Source: Bacteroidia bacterium (GTDB lineage Bacteria; Bacteroidota; Bacteroidia; B-17B0; Aurantibacillaceae). Taken from it: a stretch of DNA of 43,732 nucleotides. Made by a program: the position numbers and the translations under genes. The notes below the pieces were generated by a model that was not told where the DNA came from, searched no databases, and saw only the letters and a program-made list of their open reading frames with translations. The stretch spans positions 1-43,732 of the forward strand of contig JANWKZ010000090.1 of assembly GCA_025451115.1 (NCBI GenBank), in the 5' to 3' direction. Each line of letters opens with the position of its first letter. Positions within the stretch are counted from its first letter, which is position 1. Below are positions 1-8,500 of the stretch, in pieces.

Positions 1-2
1 AC

Positions 3-2567
3 ATAAAAAATACCATTACTTTCTTTAACGGAGATATTGTAATAGCCTGTGGCAACAATACATTATATCGTCTCAACGGAACTGTGTTTGAAGTCATGAA
101 ATCGCCGGTCTTTCCAAGAGTATATTGCATTCAAAACATAAACGGTTCCTCTTTATTTGTAGGAACTGCCAAAGGACTCTGGCGCTTTGATGGAAAAAAC
201 TGGCTTAGCATGCCGGGGTTCGAGAATACAGGCATGTCGCAATTATATGTTTCGCCCCGTTCTGAGTTGTTAATTGACGCAGATTACAAACTCTATTGGC
301 TAAAAGACACCCGACAAACCCAGATCGATATTCCTTTTCCGCTTCAGCCACTGAATGAATATAAAATTGCTTTTGATGAGTTGGGAAGAATGGTGCTCCT
401 GACAGATAACGGTCTGCGCACCCTAACGGAAAACGGGTTCACTTACACCACCACCGAAGATGGCTTATCTGCCAACGCGATCAACTCCTTCTTTATCGAC
501 GGGGATAAGAATATTTGGGTGGGCACTAATAACGGAGGCTTAAATCGCCTAAAACCCAAGCTTTTTAAAACCTTCTCGAAAGAAGACGGGATGTTTGAAG
601 ACGGAGCCACTGCGCTTACAGAATCAAAAACAGGAAGTATTTATATCGGTAATAATTGCAAGGGCACCAGCGAGTTCGTAAACGGGGAATTCAGTTATAA
701 GCTGCGGCAATTAAACAACGACGTATGTACCTGGTCTTTAATGGAAGATCCGGAAGGACAATTGTGGGTTGGAACCTATGGTGGCGGAGTTTCTATTTAC
801 CGTAACAACGGAGAGATCGATAATTATAAAATGCAGGATGGCCTTGCTGACAATGTGATCTTTTCCATCTTTCATGATTCGAAGGATACTACGTGGATAG
901 GCACTTCTAATGGACTGAGCTATTTTTCGGGTAAAAAAATAGGGGTGCTCGACCCTGCATTTCACCACAAAATTACCCATATCTCAGAGATCATGGGACA
1001 GGGGCTTTGGCTATGTACAGATGTTGGACTGGCCCGCGTAAAAAATGGTCGTATCGCGCTTGCTGGGAAAGAAATGCACATGAAAGAAGGTGCCGTAAGA
1101 TATTTGTACGAAGACGCTGATCATACTTTGTGGATAGGCACCAGCGGAAATGGATTGGTTCGCGTCAAAAACAACACAACTTTTTATTATTCTTCGTATA
1201 CCAACCAATTGGATAAAAATGTCTGGAGTATTGTAGAAGACAGCCTTGGCAATTTCTGGATGCCTTCCAACACGGGCATGTATGTGGTAAGTAAAAATGA
1301 GCTGAATGATTTTGCCGAAAACAAGACAAGGGCCCTCAACCTAGTGTACCTTGGAAAAGAAGATGGATTGAAAAGCGTTGAGTTCAATGGCGGGTTTCAG
1401 CCTTCTGCCGTCAAAACACGGGAAGGAAAATTCTGGTTCCCAACTGTAAGAGGCGCTGTTATGGCTGATCCCCGTGCCCTGGCCGGTTTAAACCAACATA
1501 GTGAAGTGGTCATTGAGAAACTGGCTTTAAATGATTCGCTGATAGATGTAAGAGACACGCTGGCCATAACTCCCGGAGTACAAAGTATCGGCGTGTTCTT
1601 TACCGCGCCGTGTTTTATAAATTCATCCAAACTCACCTTTCAATACAAAACAGAGGGTCTCGACAAAGACTGGAACACGTTGGGAACATCGCGTGAATTG
1701 AAACTGACCAATATTCCCGACGGTATTCACACAGTTAAGATCAGGGTAGCCGGAAGTAAGAACGGCAAAGAGGCCACGCTGGTTATTTTTAAACCCATTC
1801 CGTTCTGGAAACAAACCACATTCATAGTACTTGCCATATTTGCTTTTTTACTCTTACTTTTTATTATTGTATTTACGGTCATTGGCCTTATTCGAAAACG
1901 TGAAAAAAGAAAAACGGAACTTAGCAGACAATACGCCAATATTGAGCTCCGGGCGCTTCAATCTCAACTCAATCCGCATTTTATTTTTAATTGCCTGAAC
2001 TCTATACAGCATTTTATCCTGGTTAACGACGAGGCTTCGGCCAGCCGGTATCTTGCCAAATTCTCCCAGTTGATGCGCATGTTCCTCGAACATTCAAAAT
2101 CAAATCTCGTATCCTTGCAACAGGAGTGCGACCTGCTGAGATTATATGTTGAAATAGAAATGCTACGTTTTAAAAGTGGTTTTGATTTCAGATTGGAGAT
2201 CGAGGAAGGTCTTGACGTTTACAACATCCAGGTTCCAAGTATGCTTTTTCAACCCTACGTAGAGAATGCCATTAAACACGGTCTTTTGAACCTCGACCGG
2301 CGTGGAAAACTGTTGATCTCTTTTTCGATAACAGACAGCGAACTTGTTGGTATTATTGACGACGACGGAGTTGGACGAATGAAAGCGAAGGAAATGGAGT
2401 CGGATGTACACAAACAACATACCTCGCGTGGTATGGAGATCGTCGAAGAATTGGTAGCGGTTATCAATTTCATTGAGAACACAAACATAACCGTAACAAT
2501 TACCGATAAGACCGATGAAGAAAAAAGGCCTTGTGGAACACGAATAATCATTAAAATACCAATATAG
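3..2567 (+). CDS. Reg_prop/Y_Y_Y two-component sensor histidine kinase (5' partial)
   Basis: This is a membrane sensor kinase of the hybrid-propeller type without its own receiver. The reading frame is open from base 3 with no stop, so the gene begins outside the window; the GTG at 84 is not a credible start. The visible part has repeated Reg_prop propeller blades (motifs such as IWVGTNNGGLNRL, LWVGTYGGGVSIY, LWIGTSGNGLVRV), then a Y_Y_Y-like beta domain, one transmembrane segment (about bases 1815-1890), and a LytS-type His_kinase core. The core has the phospho-acceptor motif LNPHFIFNCLNS (His codon at 1977) and the N-box FQPYVENAIKHG. It lacks the classical HisKA dimer, as expected for LytS/YehU kinases. 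The LytTR regulator begins 1 base after its stop, so the two are co-transcribed partners. The ligand is unknown. Confidence 0.93.
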   Translation: MKNTITFFNGDIVIACGNNTLYRLNGTVFEVMKSPVFPRVYCIQNINGSSLFVGTAKGLWRFDGKNWLSMPGFENTGMSQLYVSPRSELLIDADYKLYWLKDTRQTQIDIPFPLQPLNEYKIAFDELGRMVLLTDNGLRTLTENGFTYTTTEDGLSANAINSFFIDGDKNIWVGTNNGGLNRLKPKLFKTFSKEDGMFEDGATALTESKTGSIYIGNNCKGTSEFVNGEFSYKLRQLNNDVCTWSLMEDPEGQLWVGTYGGGVSIYRNNGEIDNYKMQDGLADNVIFSIFHDSKDTTWIGTSNGLSYFSGKKIGVLDPAFHHKITHISEIMGQGLWLCTDVGLARVKNGRIALAGKEMHMKEGAVRYLYEDADHTLWIGTSGNGLVRVKNNTTFYYSSYTNQLDKNVWSIVEDSLGNFWMPSNTGMYVVSKNELNDFAENKTRALNLVYLGKEDGLKSVEFNGGFQPSAVKTREGKFWFPTVRGAVMADPRALAGLNQHSEVVIEKLALNDSLIDVRDTLAITPGVQSIGVFFTAPCFINSSKLTFQYKTEGLDKDWNTLGTSRELKLTNIPDGIHTVKIRVAGSKNGKEATLVIFKPIPFWKQTTFIVLAIFAFLLLLFIIVFTVIGLIRKREKRKTELSRQYANIELRALQSQLNPHFIFNCLNSIQHFILVNDEASASRYLAKFSQLMRMFLEHSKSNLVSLQQECDLLRLYVEIEMLRFKSGFDFRLEIEEGLDVYNIQVPSMLFQPYVENAIKHGLLNLDRRGKLLISFSITDSELVGIIDDDGVGRMKAKEMESDVHKQHTSRGMEIVEELVAVINFIENTNITVTITDKTDEEKRPCGTRIIIKIPI

Positions 2568-2568
2568 C

Positions 2569-3321
2569 ATGATAACAGCCGTGATCGTTGATGATGAGGA
2601 ACTGGGACGGAATGTTTTAAAGAACCTGATCAAAAAATACATTCCTTCCGTACAAGTAGTGGGAGAAGCCGCTTCCGTTAAAGAAGCGAAAAAAGTGATT
2701 GCAGACGCTATCCCTTCCCTGGTTTTTCTGGATATTGAAATGCCGGGTGGATCCGGGTTCGATCTTCTTGAACAAATAGAAGATCCACCTTTTTCGGTAA
2801 TATTTACTTCGGCCTATAATCAATACGCTGTTAAGGCATTTAAATACAGCGCCGTTGATTACCTTTTAAAACCGATCCATATCGATGAATTGACCGCGGC
2901 AGTAAAGAAACTTTCTACTCCGGATACAAAAAAAGATATGCGGGCGGCATTGCAACATTTTATGGAAAGTCTCAACCAGGGCGGAGTTTCCAAGAGTAAT
3001 AAGGTGGCCCTTCCAACACTTGACGGACTCATCTTTATAGACATTTCAAATATCATCCGTTGTGAAGCAGACGGAAAATATACCTACTGCTATGTTTCAA
3101 ACGGAAAAAAACACCACTCAACACGCAGCCTGCTTGATTTCGAGGATCAACTTAGCAATCGCGGATTTTGCCGTATTCATCACGCGCACCTGGTCAACCT
3201 CGACCACATAAAAAATTACGTAAAAGGAGTGGGGGGTTATGTGGTGATGTCGAACGGAGATACAGTGGTTGTCTCCAAAAGAAAAAAAGAAGAGTTCATT
3301 AAGCGTTCCAAAAAGATCTGA
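2569..3321 (+). CDS. LytTR-family response regulator
   Basis: This is a 250-residue response regulator, the likely partner of the kinase immediately upstream. The receiver has the acidic pair D8-D9, phospho-acceptor D55 (FLDIEMPG) and K101 (LLKPIHID). A linker leads to a C-terminal LytTR DNA-binding domain (about 145-250) with the typical start LPTLDGLIFIDISNIIRCEADGKY and the segment FCRIHHAHLVNLDHIKNY. The ATG lies one base after the kinase stop, indicating translational coupling. Its stop abuts the stop of the convergent SGNH gene with no base between, and I see no terminator there. Targets cannot be told from the sequence. Confidence 0.95.
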   Translation: MITAVIVDDEELGRNVLKNLIKKYIPSVQVVGEAASVKEAKKVIADAIPSLVFLDIEMPGGSGFDLLEQIEDPPFSVIFTSAYNQYAVKAFKYSAVDYLLKPIHIDELTAAVKKLSTPDTKKDMRAALQHFMESLNQGGVSKSNKVALPTLDGLIFIDISNIIRCEADGKYTYCYVSNGKKHHSTRSLLDFEDQLSNRGFCRIHHAHLVNLDHIKNYVKGVGGYVVMSNGDTVVVSKRKKEEFIKRSKKI

Positions 3322-4521
3322 TCACTTGGGGTAATTGTACTTATAGCTGCGCATCATCGCATCGAACATCAGATCGGCAAAGATGTGATATCCCCTTGCG
3401 CTAAAATGAACTTTATCACGTCGCGCATAACCGGCCTTATACCACTTCAAAATACTTTTGTATCCTCCCATTACGCCATACATGTCCCACATAGCCGCGT
3501 TATGTTTATGCATTAATTTCTGGATACAATATTCTACCGTATTGCTTTTTTTGTTGGGTTTACGTCGTTTTACATAATTGTCTGTGATGGTTGTAAAAAG
3601 GATCGCGCAACCCGGAGAGGCGGTTTTAACCCACGACACCAATGAGTCATAATGCGCGATGTATTCATCAGCCGAGAAATCTTTGTCCTGCACATCGTTC
3701 ACGCCTAACGAAAAAATAACAAGATCGGGTTTCAATACCGTCATTTGCTGTGTAAATTTTGAACAACGCAGTACAGATTGGGTAGAGGCCCCGTTAGCTC
3801 CCAGCGCGGCGTAATAAACGCCGGGCCTTAGCGTATTCCTTACATCAAATCCGTACAGCACAAAATCTCTCTGTAGCGTATCCTTCCGGAGCATAGAAAA
3901 GGAGATCGAGTCGATCAGTTTATCGAACGTGAACTCAGAATAACCCGCTTCCGGAAAATCTTTTCTCGAGCTGTTAATTTGACTTGCTGACGAAAAAACA
4001 AAACTGCCATTAAAATTATGAAACACCTTGATCGAATTGAAGGTGTGATGATGGCGACAGGAGTCTATTTTTATTCCGAAGCTATTGGCACTGTCGTTGC
4101 TGGTGGCTGTGATTCCCGCGATCCCGAAATCACCGCATAATTCGCGCACGGTGGCGCTGCGGCAGCGCTTCCACTTTCCATCCGAAAAACTTTTATAGTA
4201 CGGGGGAGAATTGGTCTTTACCATCTTGTAAGGAAAAGCAAAGAAGCCACTGCCATCTGTTTTTTTAAGCGACTGAAACCGGGTAGTGAGCTGATCGCCC
4301 CAGAAGCCTCCCTGAACGTGGCTTCCTCCCACATGCGCGATAGATATTTCCTTTTCTTTTCCCTGGAGGTAATTATTTAGTTTTTTATAAAAGGCCAACA
4401 TATCGCTGCTGTCCTTCCCATGGAAGATCACATTCTGCTGGTAGTTTACAAACGGGTATTTTTTTTCCTGGGCACAAACCAACTGCACACACGCACACAA
4501 AACAAACAACAGGTTCCTCAT
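3322..4521 (-). CDS. SGNH/GDSL-type hydrolase-like exported protein
   Basis: This 399-residue protein has a signal peptide (MRNLLFVLCACVQLVCAQ). It carries SGNH landmarks: block I GGSHVQGG with candidate nucleophile S67, block III SLGVNDVQ with the Gly-Asn pair, and block V RDKVHFSARG giving candidate D369 and H372. Such proteins in the Bacteroidota are usually periplasmic esterases or O-acyl transferases acting on glycans, often beside MBOAT acyltransferases; no MBOAT gene is in view. Its start overlaps the stop of the upstream paralogue by 4 bases (ATGA), so the two form an operon. The substrate is unknown. Confidence 0.85.
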   Translation of the reverse strand: MRNLLFVLCACVQLVCAQEKKYPFVNYQQNVIFHGKDSSDMLAFYKKLNNYLQGKEKEISIAHVGGSHVQGGFWGDQLTTRFQSLKKTDGSGFFAFPYKMVKTNSPPYYKSFSDGKWKRCRSATVRELCGDFGIAGITATSNDSANSFGIKIDSCRHHHTFNSIKVFHNFNGSFVFSSASQINSSRKDFPEAGYSEFTFDKLIDSISFSMLRKDTLQRDFVLYGFDVRNTLRPGVYYAALGANGASTQSVLRCSKFTQQMTVLKPDLVIFSLGVNDVQDKDFSADEYIAHYDSLVSWVKTASPGCAILFTTITDNYVKRRKPNKKSNTVEYCIQKLMHKHNAAMWDMYGVMGGYKSILKWYKAGYARRDKVHFSARGYHIFADLMFDAMMRSYKYNYPK

Positions 4522-6014
4522 ACTTTCGCTTTCCTCTTCTTTTGAATAAATAAATTATAATCGTTCATGATAGCGCTGTACAATAGCACAGCTATCTTGC
4601 GTGCCCCTGCCGGACTAAAGTGTATATAATCCGTGGCGGCTATCCCTTGGTCAACCCAACTGAGCATGCTGTTCTTTCCTCCCATGCAATCATACATATC
4701 GAAAAAGGCGCTATTGGTTTCAAAGGCTGCGTTGCGAATGGCATCCCGTAGATCTTCCAATAAAGGATAGGTAACATAATTCTCGCCTTGTTTGATGCTC
4801 ATATCAGAAGGGCCGATCACCAGAATACTTACGCCGGGCACGAGTTTCTTGAGTGAATTGATCTGCGCACGCATATACGAACCAAAGTTCTCGCACATTT
4901 TTTTATCCTTAATGTAAGGCAACGAATTACCTCCGAATTGCAAGATGATCATTTTTGTATTCAGGTAATCGTAGAACAATTTCAGGTGTGATAAGTTCAA
5001 CTGGTTAAAGAACGTGCCCGAACTGCCGCGTAACCCAAAGTTATCTATCATTACGCCACCACCATTCTCAAGCGAGAGTCCGTAAATGTCGGGGCTGTCC
5101 TTTCCTTCAAATTTCAGTTCAAAGGTATTGGGTGCCTGAGTTAATGGAAATTGCATGATGTTGAAATTTCCTTTCTCGGCCAGCGTATCGCTTTTCTTCA
5201 AAACACCATTCTCATAAAATTCTACTTTCACTTTCTGTTTAGGAGCGCCGTAGAACATTTTTATTTTGTTGTACGATGAAACAGAAGTGCCCGCGCTTTG
5301 GTAGGTTTTAATTTTTAGCCAGGCCGATTTGTCGGTTGCAGTATCTTTAAACCCGGCATAACGACAAAATCCGGCGGCGATGCCAAAGTTCTTATGCGGC
5401 ACACGTTTGTCAGTAGCTGCGAAATTGGTAAAACGGTCCCAGTTATCGCTCCAGCTCTGGCGTATGGCTACACTCTGCGCTACGGGCATCGCTGCAATGA
5501 GACCCGGACCCCTACCCCCAAAATTATTTTGAAGTTTTTGCCGTAAATAATCAGTTATGCGGTCGCCTTCTATCTGCGAGTCACCATAATGAAGGATACG
5601 AATTGCCTTTTCTCCCTCTTGCGAACCTGCCAGGGCTTCAAAAAAATTATCGAGCGCGCCGCGCGCCGAATCTTTAAACTGAAGGCTGGTGATGAGCTTG
5701 ATGGCGGGGTCATTCACTTCAATGTATTGTATCTCTTTCTTCGTTGCAGAGTCATTTGCGGAAACGGCATGTGAAGTGTCTTTCAATTGCTTCTTATCGG
5801 TAAGCTTATCTTCCGCGTCGGCCAACGCAAGGATCGCCGAAATATCTTTTTTCTCAGGCTTCTTTGTATTAAAATAAGAGGCCAGTGTGGGGAAAGAGAT
5901 CTTTTGTCCCGCGATCTCAAAACCTTCTTCGGGAAAAACATAGGCAATGCCCGCCAGCGAAACAAAGATGCAGAGCAGGAACAAAAGTATATACAGGGGC
6001 TTAAACGCCTTCAT
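4518..6014 (-). CDS. SGNH/GDSL-type hydrolase-like protein, membrane anchored
   Basis: This 498-residue protein has an N-terminal hydrophobic segment (about 7-26, probably an uncleaved anchor), a Lys/Asp-rich linker to about 110, and an SGNH-like domain. Block I is HYGDSQIEGD (candidate nucleophile S146), block III is FGGNSLP (Asn kept, the usual Asp replaced by Ser) and block V is TDYIHFSPAG (candidate D462, H465). Its C-terminal half aligns with the downstream gene by eye (DMYDCMGGKNSMLSW against DMYGVMGGYKSILKW), so the pair looks like an old tandem duplication. It probably acts in the periplasm on an acylated glycan. This is inferred from family precedent only. Confidence 0.83.
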   Translation of the reverse strand: MKAFKPLYILLFLLCIFVSLAGIAYVFPEEGFEIAGQKISFPTLASYFNTKKPEKKDISAILALADAEDKLTDKKQLKDTSHAVSANDSATKKEIQYIEVNDPAIKLITSLQFKDSARGALDNFFEALAGSQEGEKAIRILHYGDSQIEGDRITDYLRQKLQNNFGGRGPGLIAAMPVAQSVAIRQSWSDNWDRFTNFAATDKRVPHKNFGIAAGFCRYAGFKDTATDKSAWLKIKTYQSAGTSVSSYNKIKMFYGAPKQKVKVEFYENGVLKKSDTLAEKGNFNIMQFPLTQAPNTFELKFEGKDSPDIYGLSLENGGGVMIDNFGLRGSSGTFFNQLNLSHLKLFYDYLNTKMIILQFGGNSLPYIKDKKMCENFGSYMRAQINSLKKLVPGVSILVIGPSDMSIKQGENYVTYPLLEDLRDAIRNAAFETNSAFFDMYDCMGGKNSMLSWVDQGIAATDYIHFSPAGARKIAVLLYSAIMNDYNLFIQKKRKAKV

Positions 6015-6101
6015 TTACAAGTAGTAATAATACGGGATTTAGAAGGGCCTTATTTCAGGCCAAAAGAAACTTTTTCACAGTAGGGTTTTCACAAGTCGGC
6101 C

Positions 6102-6437
6102 TTATTCGGCCAGCCTCTTTTTCAGATCGAGCAGGTAAGTTTTTACCCGCTGAAGTTTCTCAATGGCTTCCAGGTTCTTGTTCTGCTCGTCAACGGGCTT
6201 TTGCTTGAGTTTTTCTTTAGCTCCCTGTAGAGTGAACCCCTTTTCTTTCACCAGGTGATAGATCACCCGAAGGTTCTCAATGTCTTTCTTGGTATAAAGG
6301 CGATTACCTTTTGTGCTTTTGCGTGGTTTTAAAACTTCGAATTCCTTTTCCCAAAAGCGAATAAGGGAGGCGTTCACTTTGAACATGGCCGCTACCTCGC
6401 TGATGGTGAAAAACAGTTTATCCGGAGTTTCTTCCAT
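6102..6437 (-). CDS. MerR-family transcriptional regulator
   Basis: This is a 111-residue regulator. The winged helix-turn-helix occupies about residues 8-75 (FFTISEVAAMFKVNASLIRFWEKEF, then the wing KGNRLYTKKDIENLRVIYHLV), followed by a short helical tail that should form the dimer coiled coil. There is no effector domain and no metal-binding cysteine cluster, so it belongs to the minimal MerR proteins common in Bacteroidota. The promoter TATCTTTG lies 4 bases before the ATG, and a 21-bp perfect inverted repeat lies just upstream of it. That suggests autoregulation in the usual MerR manner. Its inducer and other targets are unknown. Confidence 0.92.
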   Translation of the reverse strand: MEETPDKLFFTISEVAAMFKVNASLIRFWEKEFEVLKPRKSTKGNRLYTKKDIENLRVIYHLVKEKGFTLQGAKEKLKQKPVDEQNKNLEAIEKLQRVKTYLLDLKKRLAE

Positions 6438-6441
6438 GTAT

Positions 6442-6449
6442 CAAAGATA
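6442..6449 (-). promoter_or_regulatory. TAnnTTTG promoter element of the merR gene
   Basis: On the reverse strand this reads TATCTTTG, an exact match to the Bacteroidota -7 consensus TAnnTTTG. Only four bases separate it from the ATG at 6437, so the transcript would have almost no leader. Confidence 0.6.
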
Positions 6450-6454
6450 GAGTT

Positions 6455-6475
6455 TGTTTAACCCCTTGTTAAACA
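6455..6475. promoter_or_regulatory. Perfect inverted repeat, candidate MerR operator
   Basis: TGTTTAAC and GTTAAACA form 8-bp perfect arms around a 5-base spacer. The palindrome begins 5 bases upstream of the merR -7 element, inside the region where the -33/-7 spacer should lie. MerR proteins bind dyads in that spacer, so an autoregulatory site is likely. The assignment to this protein is inferred from position alone. Confidence 0.55.
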
Positions 6476-6488
6476 GACTTCTAACAAG

Positions 6489-7346
6489 TTATGAACGGAG
6501 GGCCTCCACCAGCTTTGCAGCTTCCATAGCTTCTTTTACATCATGAACTCTCAAAATATTAGCTCCATTAAGTAGCGCGAGGGTATTCAATACGGTAGTT
6601 CCATTCAGGGCCTTGGCCGACTTTATCCCCAATATCTTATTGACCATTGATTTTCGGGAGATGCCTACCAGTATGGGATATTTCAGTTTTTGAAGGCTTT
6701 CTAATTCATTAAGCAAGGCAAAATTATGCTCTACAGTTTTTCCAAAACCGAAGCCGGGGTCCATAATTAGCTGTTTTATTCCGGCCCTGGCAGCTTCCTT
6801 AGATCGTTCTTTCAGGAAGGTCAATACCTCCTTAACGACATCTTTGTATTTGGGTTTGTGCTGCATAATTTGCGGTGTACCCTTGATATGCATAAGCACA
6901 TAGGGCAGTTTTGTGCGGGCCACTACGCCAAACATTTCCTTATCGAAAGTGCCGCCCGAAATATCGTTTATGATATCGGCACCTTCTTCGGCAGCAGCCA
7001 AAGCCACACTGCTTCTATATGTATCTACGGAGATAAATATCTCCGGATAGGTATTTCTTATCAGCCTTAATGCCGGTAATAATCTTCTTAACTCCTCATC
7101 CTCGTTGATCTCTTTAGAACCCGGGCGGGTAGACATAGCTCCGAGATCGAGGATAGAGGCTCCTTCCTCCAGGTATTTGTCGGTTCTCTGAAGCATCTCA
7201 TCGTGCGAGTTTAAAGTGCCCCCGTCATAGAACGAATCGGGCGTTAAGTTAACGATCCCCATCACTACAGGTTGCTTAAGGGCAAGCGTTTTGCCATTGG
7301 CACGCAGCTTATATTTCGACTTAAAATTTGTACCTTGTGGGCTCAT
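6489..7346 (-). CDS. folP: Dihydropteroate synthase
   Basis: This 285-residue enzyme condenses 6-hydroxymethyl-dihydropterin pyrophosphate with p-aminobenzoate in folate synthesis; it is the sulfonamide target. Both family signatures are visible: VVMGIVNLTPDSFYDGG near residue 27 and EEGASILDLGAMSTRPGS near residue 55. The later TIM-barrel motifs DINDISGG, DPGFGFGK and GISRKS are also present. Length fits the family. The start ATG is only 13 bases from the start of the divergent DUF1599 gene, so the two promoters must overlap the opposite coding regions. Confidence 0.97.
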   Translation of the reverse strand: MSPQGTNFKSKYKLRANGKTLALKQPVVMGIVNLTPDSFYDGGTLNSHDEMLQRTDKYLEEGASILDLGAMSTRPGSKEINEDEELRRLLPALRLIRNTYPEIFISVDTYRSSVALAAAEEGADIINDISGGTFDKEMFGVVARTKLPYVLMHIKGTPQIMQHKPKYKDVVKEVLTFLKERSKEAARAGIKQLIMDPGFGFGKTVEHNFALLNELESLQKLKYPILVGISRKSMVNKILGIKSAKALNGTTVLNTLALLNGANILRVHDVKEAMEAAKLVEALRS

Positions 7347-7359
7347 TTGTAAAGTGTAT

Positions 7360-7917
7360 ATGAGTACTTCTCAGCAATACGATTCGGTCATTAAACAATG
7401 CAAAGATATTTTTTTAAAGAAGATGCACGACTATGGCACCGCCTGGCGTGTGTTGCGTAGTTCTTCGCTTACCGACCAGATCTTTATTAAGGCCCAGCGG
7501 ATACGCAGTATTGAGCAAAAAGGTTCGCAAAAGGTGGAAGAGGACATTTCTTCTGAATACATTGGTATCATCAATTATTGTATTATCTCCTTGATACAGG
7601 AGACGTTAAAGGACGATGCGCGGATGGAATTGCCCGCCGACGAAGTGTCTGTGCTTTTTGATAAACACATCAAAGAAACCAAATCCTTGATGGAAAATAA
7701 GAACCACGATTATGGCGAAGCCTGGAGGGATATGCGCGTGAGTTCTCTTACGGATCTTATTTTGATGAAAATACTTCGCGTGAAACAAATTGAGGATATG
7801 GATGGCAAAACACTTATCTCTGAGGGCGTTGATGCTAATTACATGGACATGATCAATTACGCGGTCTTTGCGCTTATTAAATTGAAAGAGCAGAACGGGG
7901 AATTGAAAAAAGCCTGA
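7360..7917 (+). CDS. DUF1599 (nucleotide-modification-associated) protein, duplicated domain
   Basis: This 185-residue protein is placed in the DUF1599 family by motif. The frame is open further upstream to 7291, but that part overlaps folP in antisense; the ATG at 7360 (MSTSQQYD) is preferred. The protein is an internal duplication: HDYGTAWRVLRSSSLTDQ near residue 25 recurs as HDYGEAWRDMRVSSLTDL near residue 115. Each copy is followed by a basic helix (KAQRIRSIE and KILRVKQIE) and a later YIGIINYCI / YMDMINYAV segment. Both copies keep the same charged residues, so both are probably functional. The molecular function is not known to me. The DinB-like gene follows after 2 bases, so they are co-transcribed. 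Confidence 0.85.
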   Translation: MSTSQQYDSVIKQCKDIFLKKMHDYGTAWRVLRSSSLTDQIFIKAQRIRSIEQKGSQKVEEDISSEYIGIINYCIISLIQETLKDDARMELPADEVSVLFDKHIKETKSLMENKNHDYGEAWRDMRVSSLTDLILMKILRVKQIEDMDGKTLISEGVDANYMDMINYAVFALIKLKEQNGELKKA

Positions 7918-7919
7918 TC

Positions 7920-8441
7920 TTGAAAAAATCCGATCTTAAAGAAATGCCCAAATACTTCGACAGGTACATCAACCGGGTTGAAGACATCGATCTTATTGAA
8001 GCGCTCGAAAAATATGGTTCCTCTTTCCTGGAAGCGGAAAAGGAAAATTTTGAAGCCTTAGGCGATAAAATTTACGCGCCCGGCAAATGGACCATCAAAG
8101 ATCTCTTACAGCACATGATAGATGCCGAACGCATTTTCGCTTATCGTGCTTTACGCTTTTCCCGAAATGACAAAACCGAATTGCCCGGTTTTGATGAAGA
8201 TCGCTATGCAGCCAACGTTTCTACCAAGAGTCGAACTATTACGGATCTCCTGGAAGAATTTAAAACTGTAAGAACAGCAACTATTCAATTATTCAGAACT
8301 TTTGATGCTACATTCATGCATCGCGAAGGAATTGCTTCCGGGAATAAAATGTCGGTTTTGGCCATTGGCTTCACTATGTGTGGCCATACCATTCATCATC
8401 TGGGTGTAATAAAAGAAAGATATTACCCCCTGCTGAAATAA
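7920..8441 (+). CDS. DinB/YfiT-like putative metal-dependent protein
   Basis: This is a four-helix DinB-like protein of 173 residues. The expected metal ligands are visible: H65 in LLQHMIDAERIF, and H156/H160 in CGHTIHHLGVIKERY, the HxxxH motif that closes the DinB triad. Members include thiol-dependent transferases, but many are uncharacterised. The called start is TTG at 7920; an ATG at 7944 (MPKYFDRY) is an alternative and would lose eight residues without harming the fold. It follows the DUF1599 gene by 2 bases and ends in a hairpin terminator. Confidence 0.9.
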   Translation: MKKSDLKEMPKYFDRYINRVEDIDLIEALEKYGSSFLEAEKENFEALGDKIYAPGKWTIKDLLQHMIDAERIFAYRALRFSRNDKTELPGFDEDRYAANVSTKSRTITDLLEEFKTVRTATIQLFRTFDATFMHREGIASGNKMSVLAIGFTMCGHTIHHLGVIKERYYPLLK

Positions 8442-8443
8442 AA

Positions 8444-8467
8444 AAACCCCGCCTTGCGGCGAGGTTT
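8444..8467. terminator. Intrinsic terminator, probably bidirectional
   Basis: AACCCCGCC and GGCGAGGTT pair across a TTGC loop with one C-A mismatch. The stem is flanked by an A run on the left and TTTAT on the right. It lies between the convergent DinB-like gene and the coiled-coil lipoprotein gene and could serve both. Confidence 0.75.
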
Positions 8468-8500
8468 ATACCTGGGACTTCTAAAAGTTAAAAAAACAAC

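Noticed and set aside
84-86. GTG as the start of the first sensor kinase
   Set aside because: The same frame is open to base 3 with continuing propeller-like sequence, so the gene is truncated by the window edge.
2163-2642. Antisense frame of 159 codons over the first kinase
   Set aside because: It has no recognisable motif and lies opposite a well-supported gene; the same holds for 29556-30047 and 12493-12966.
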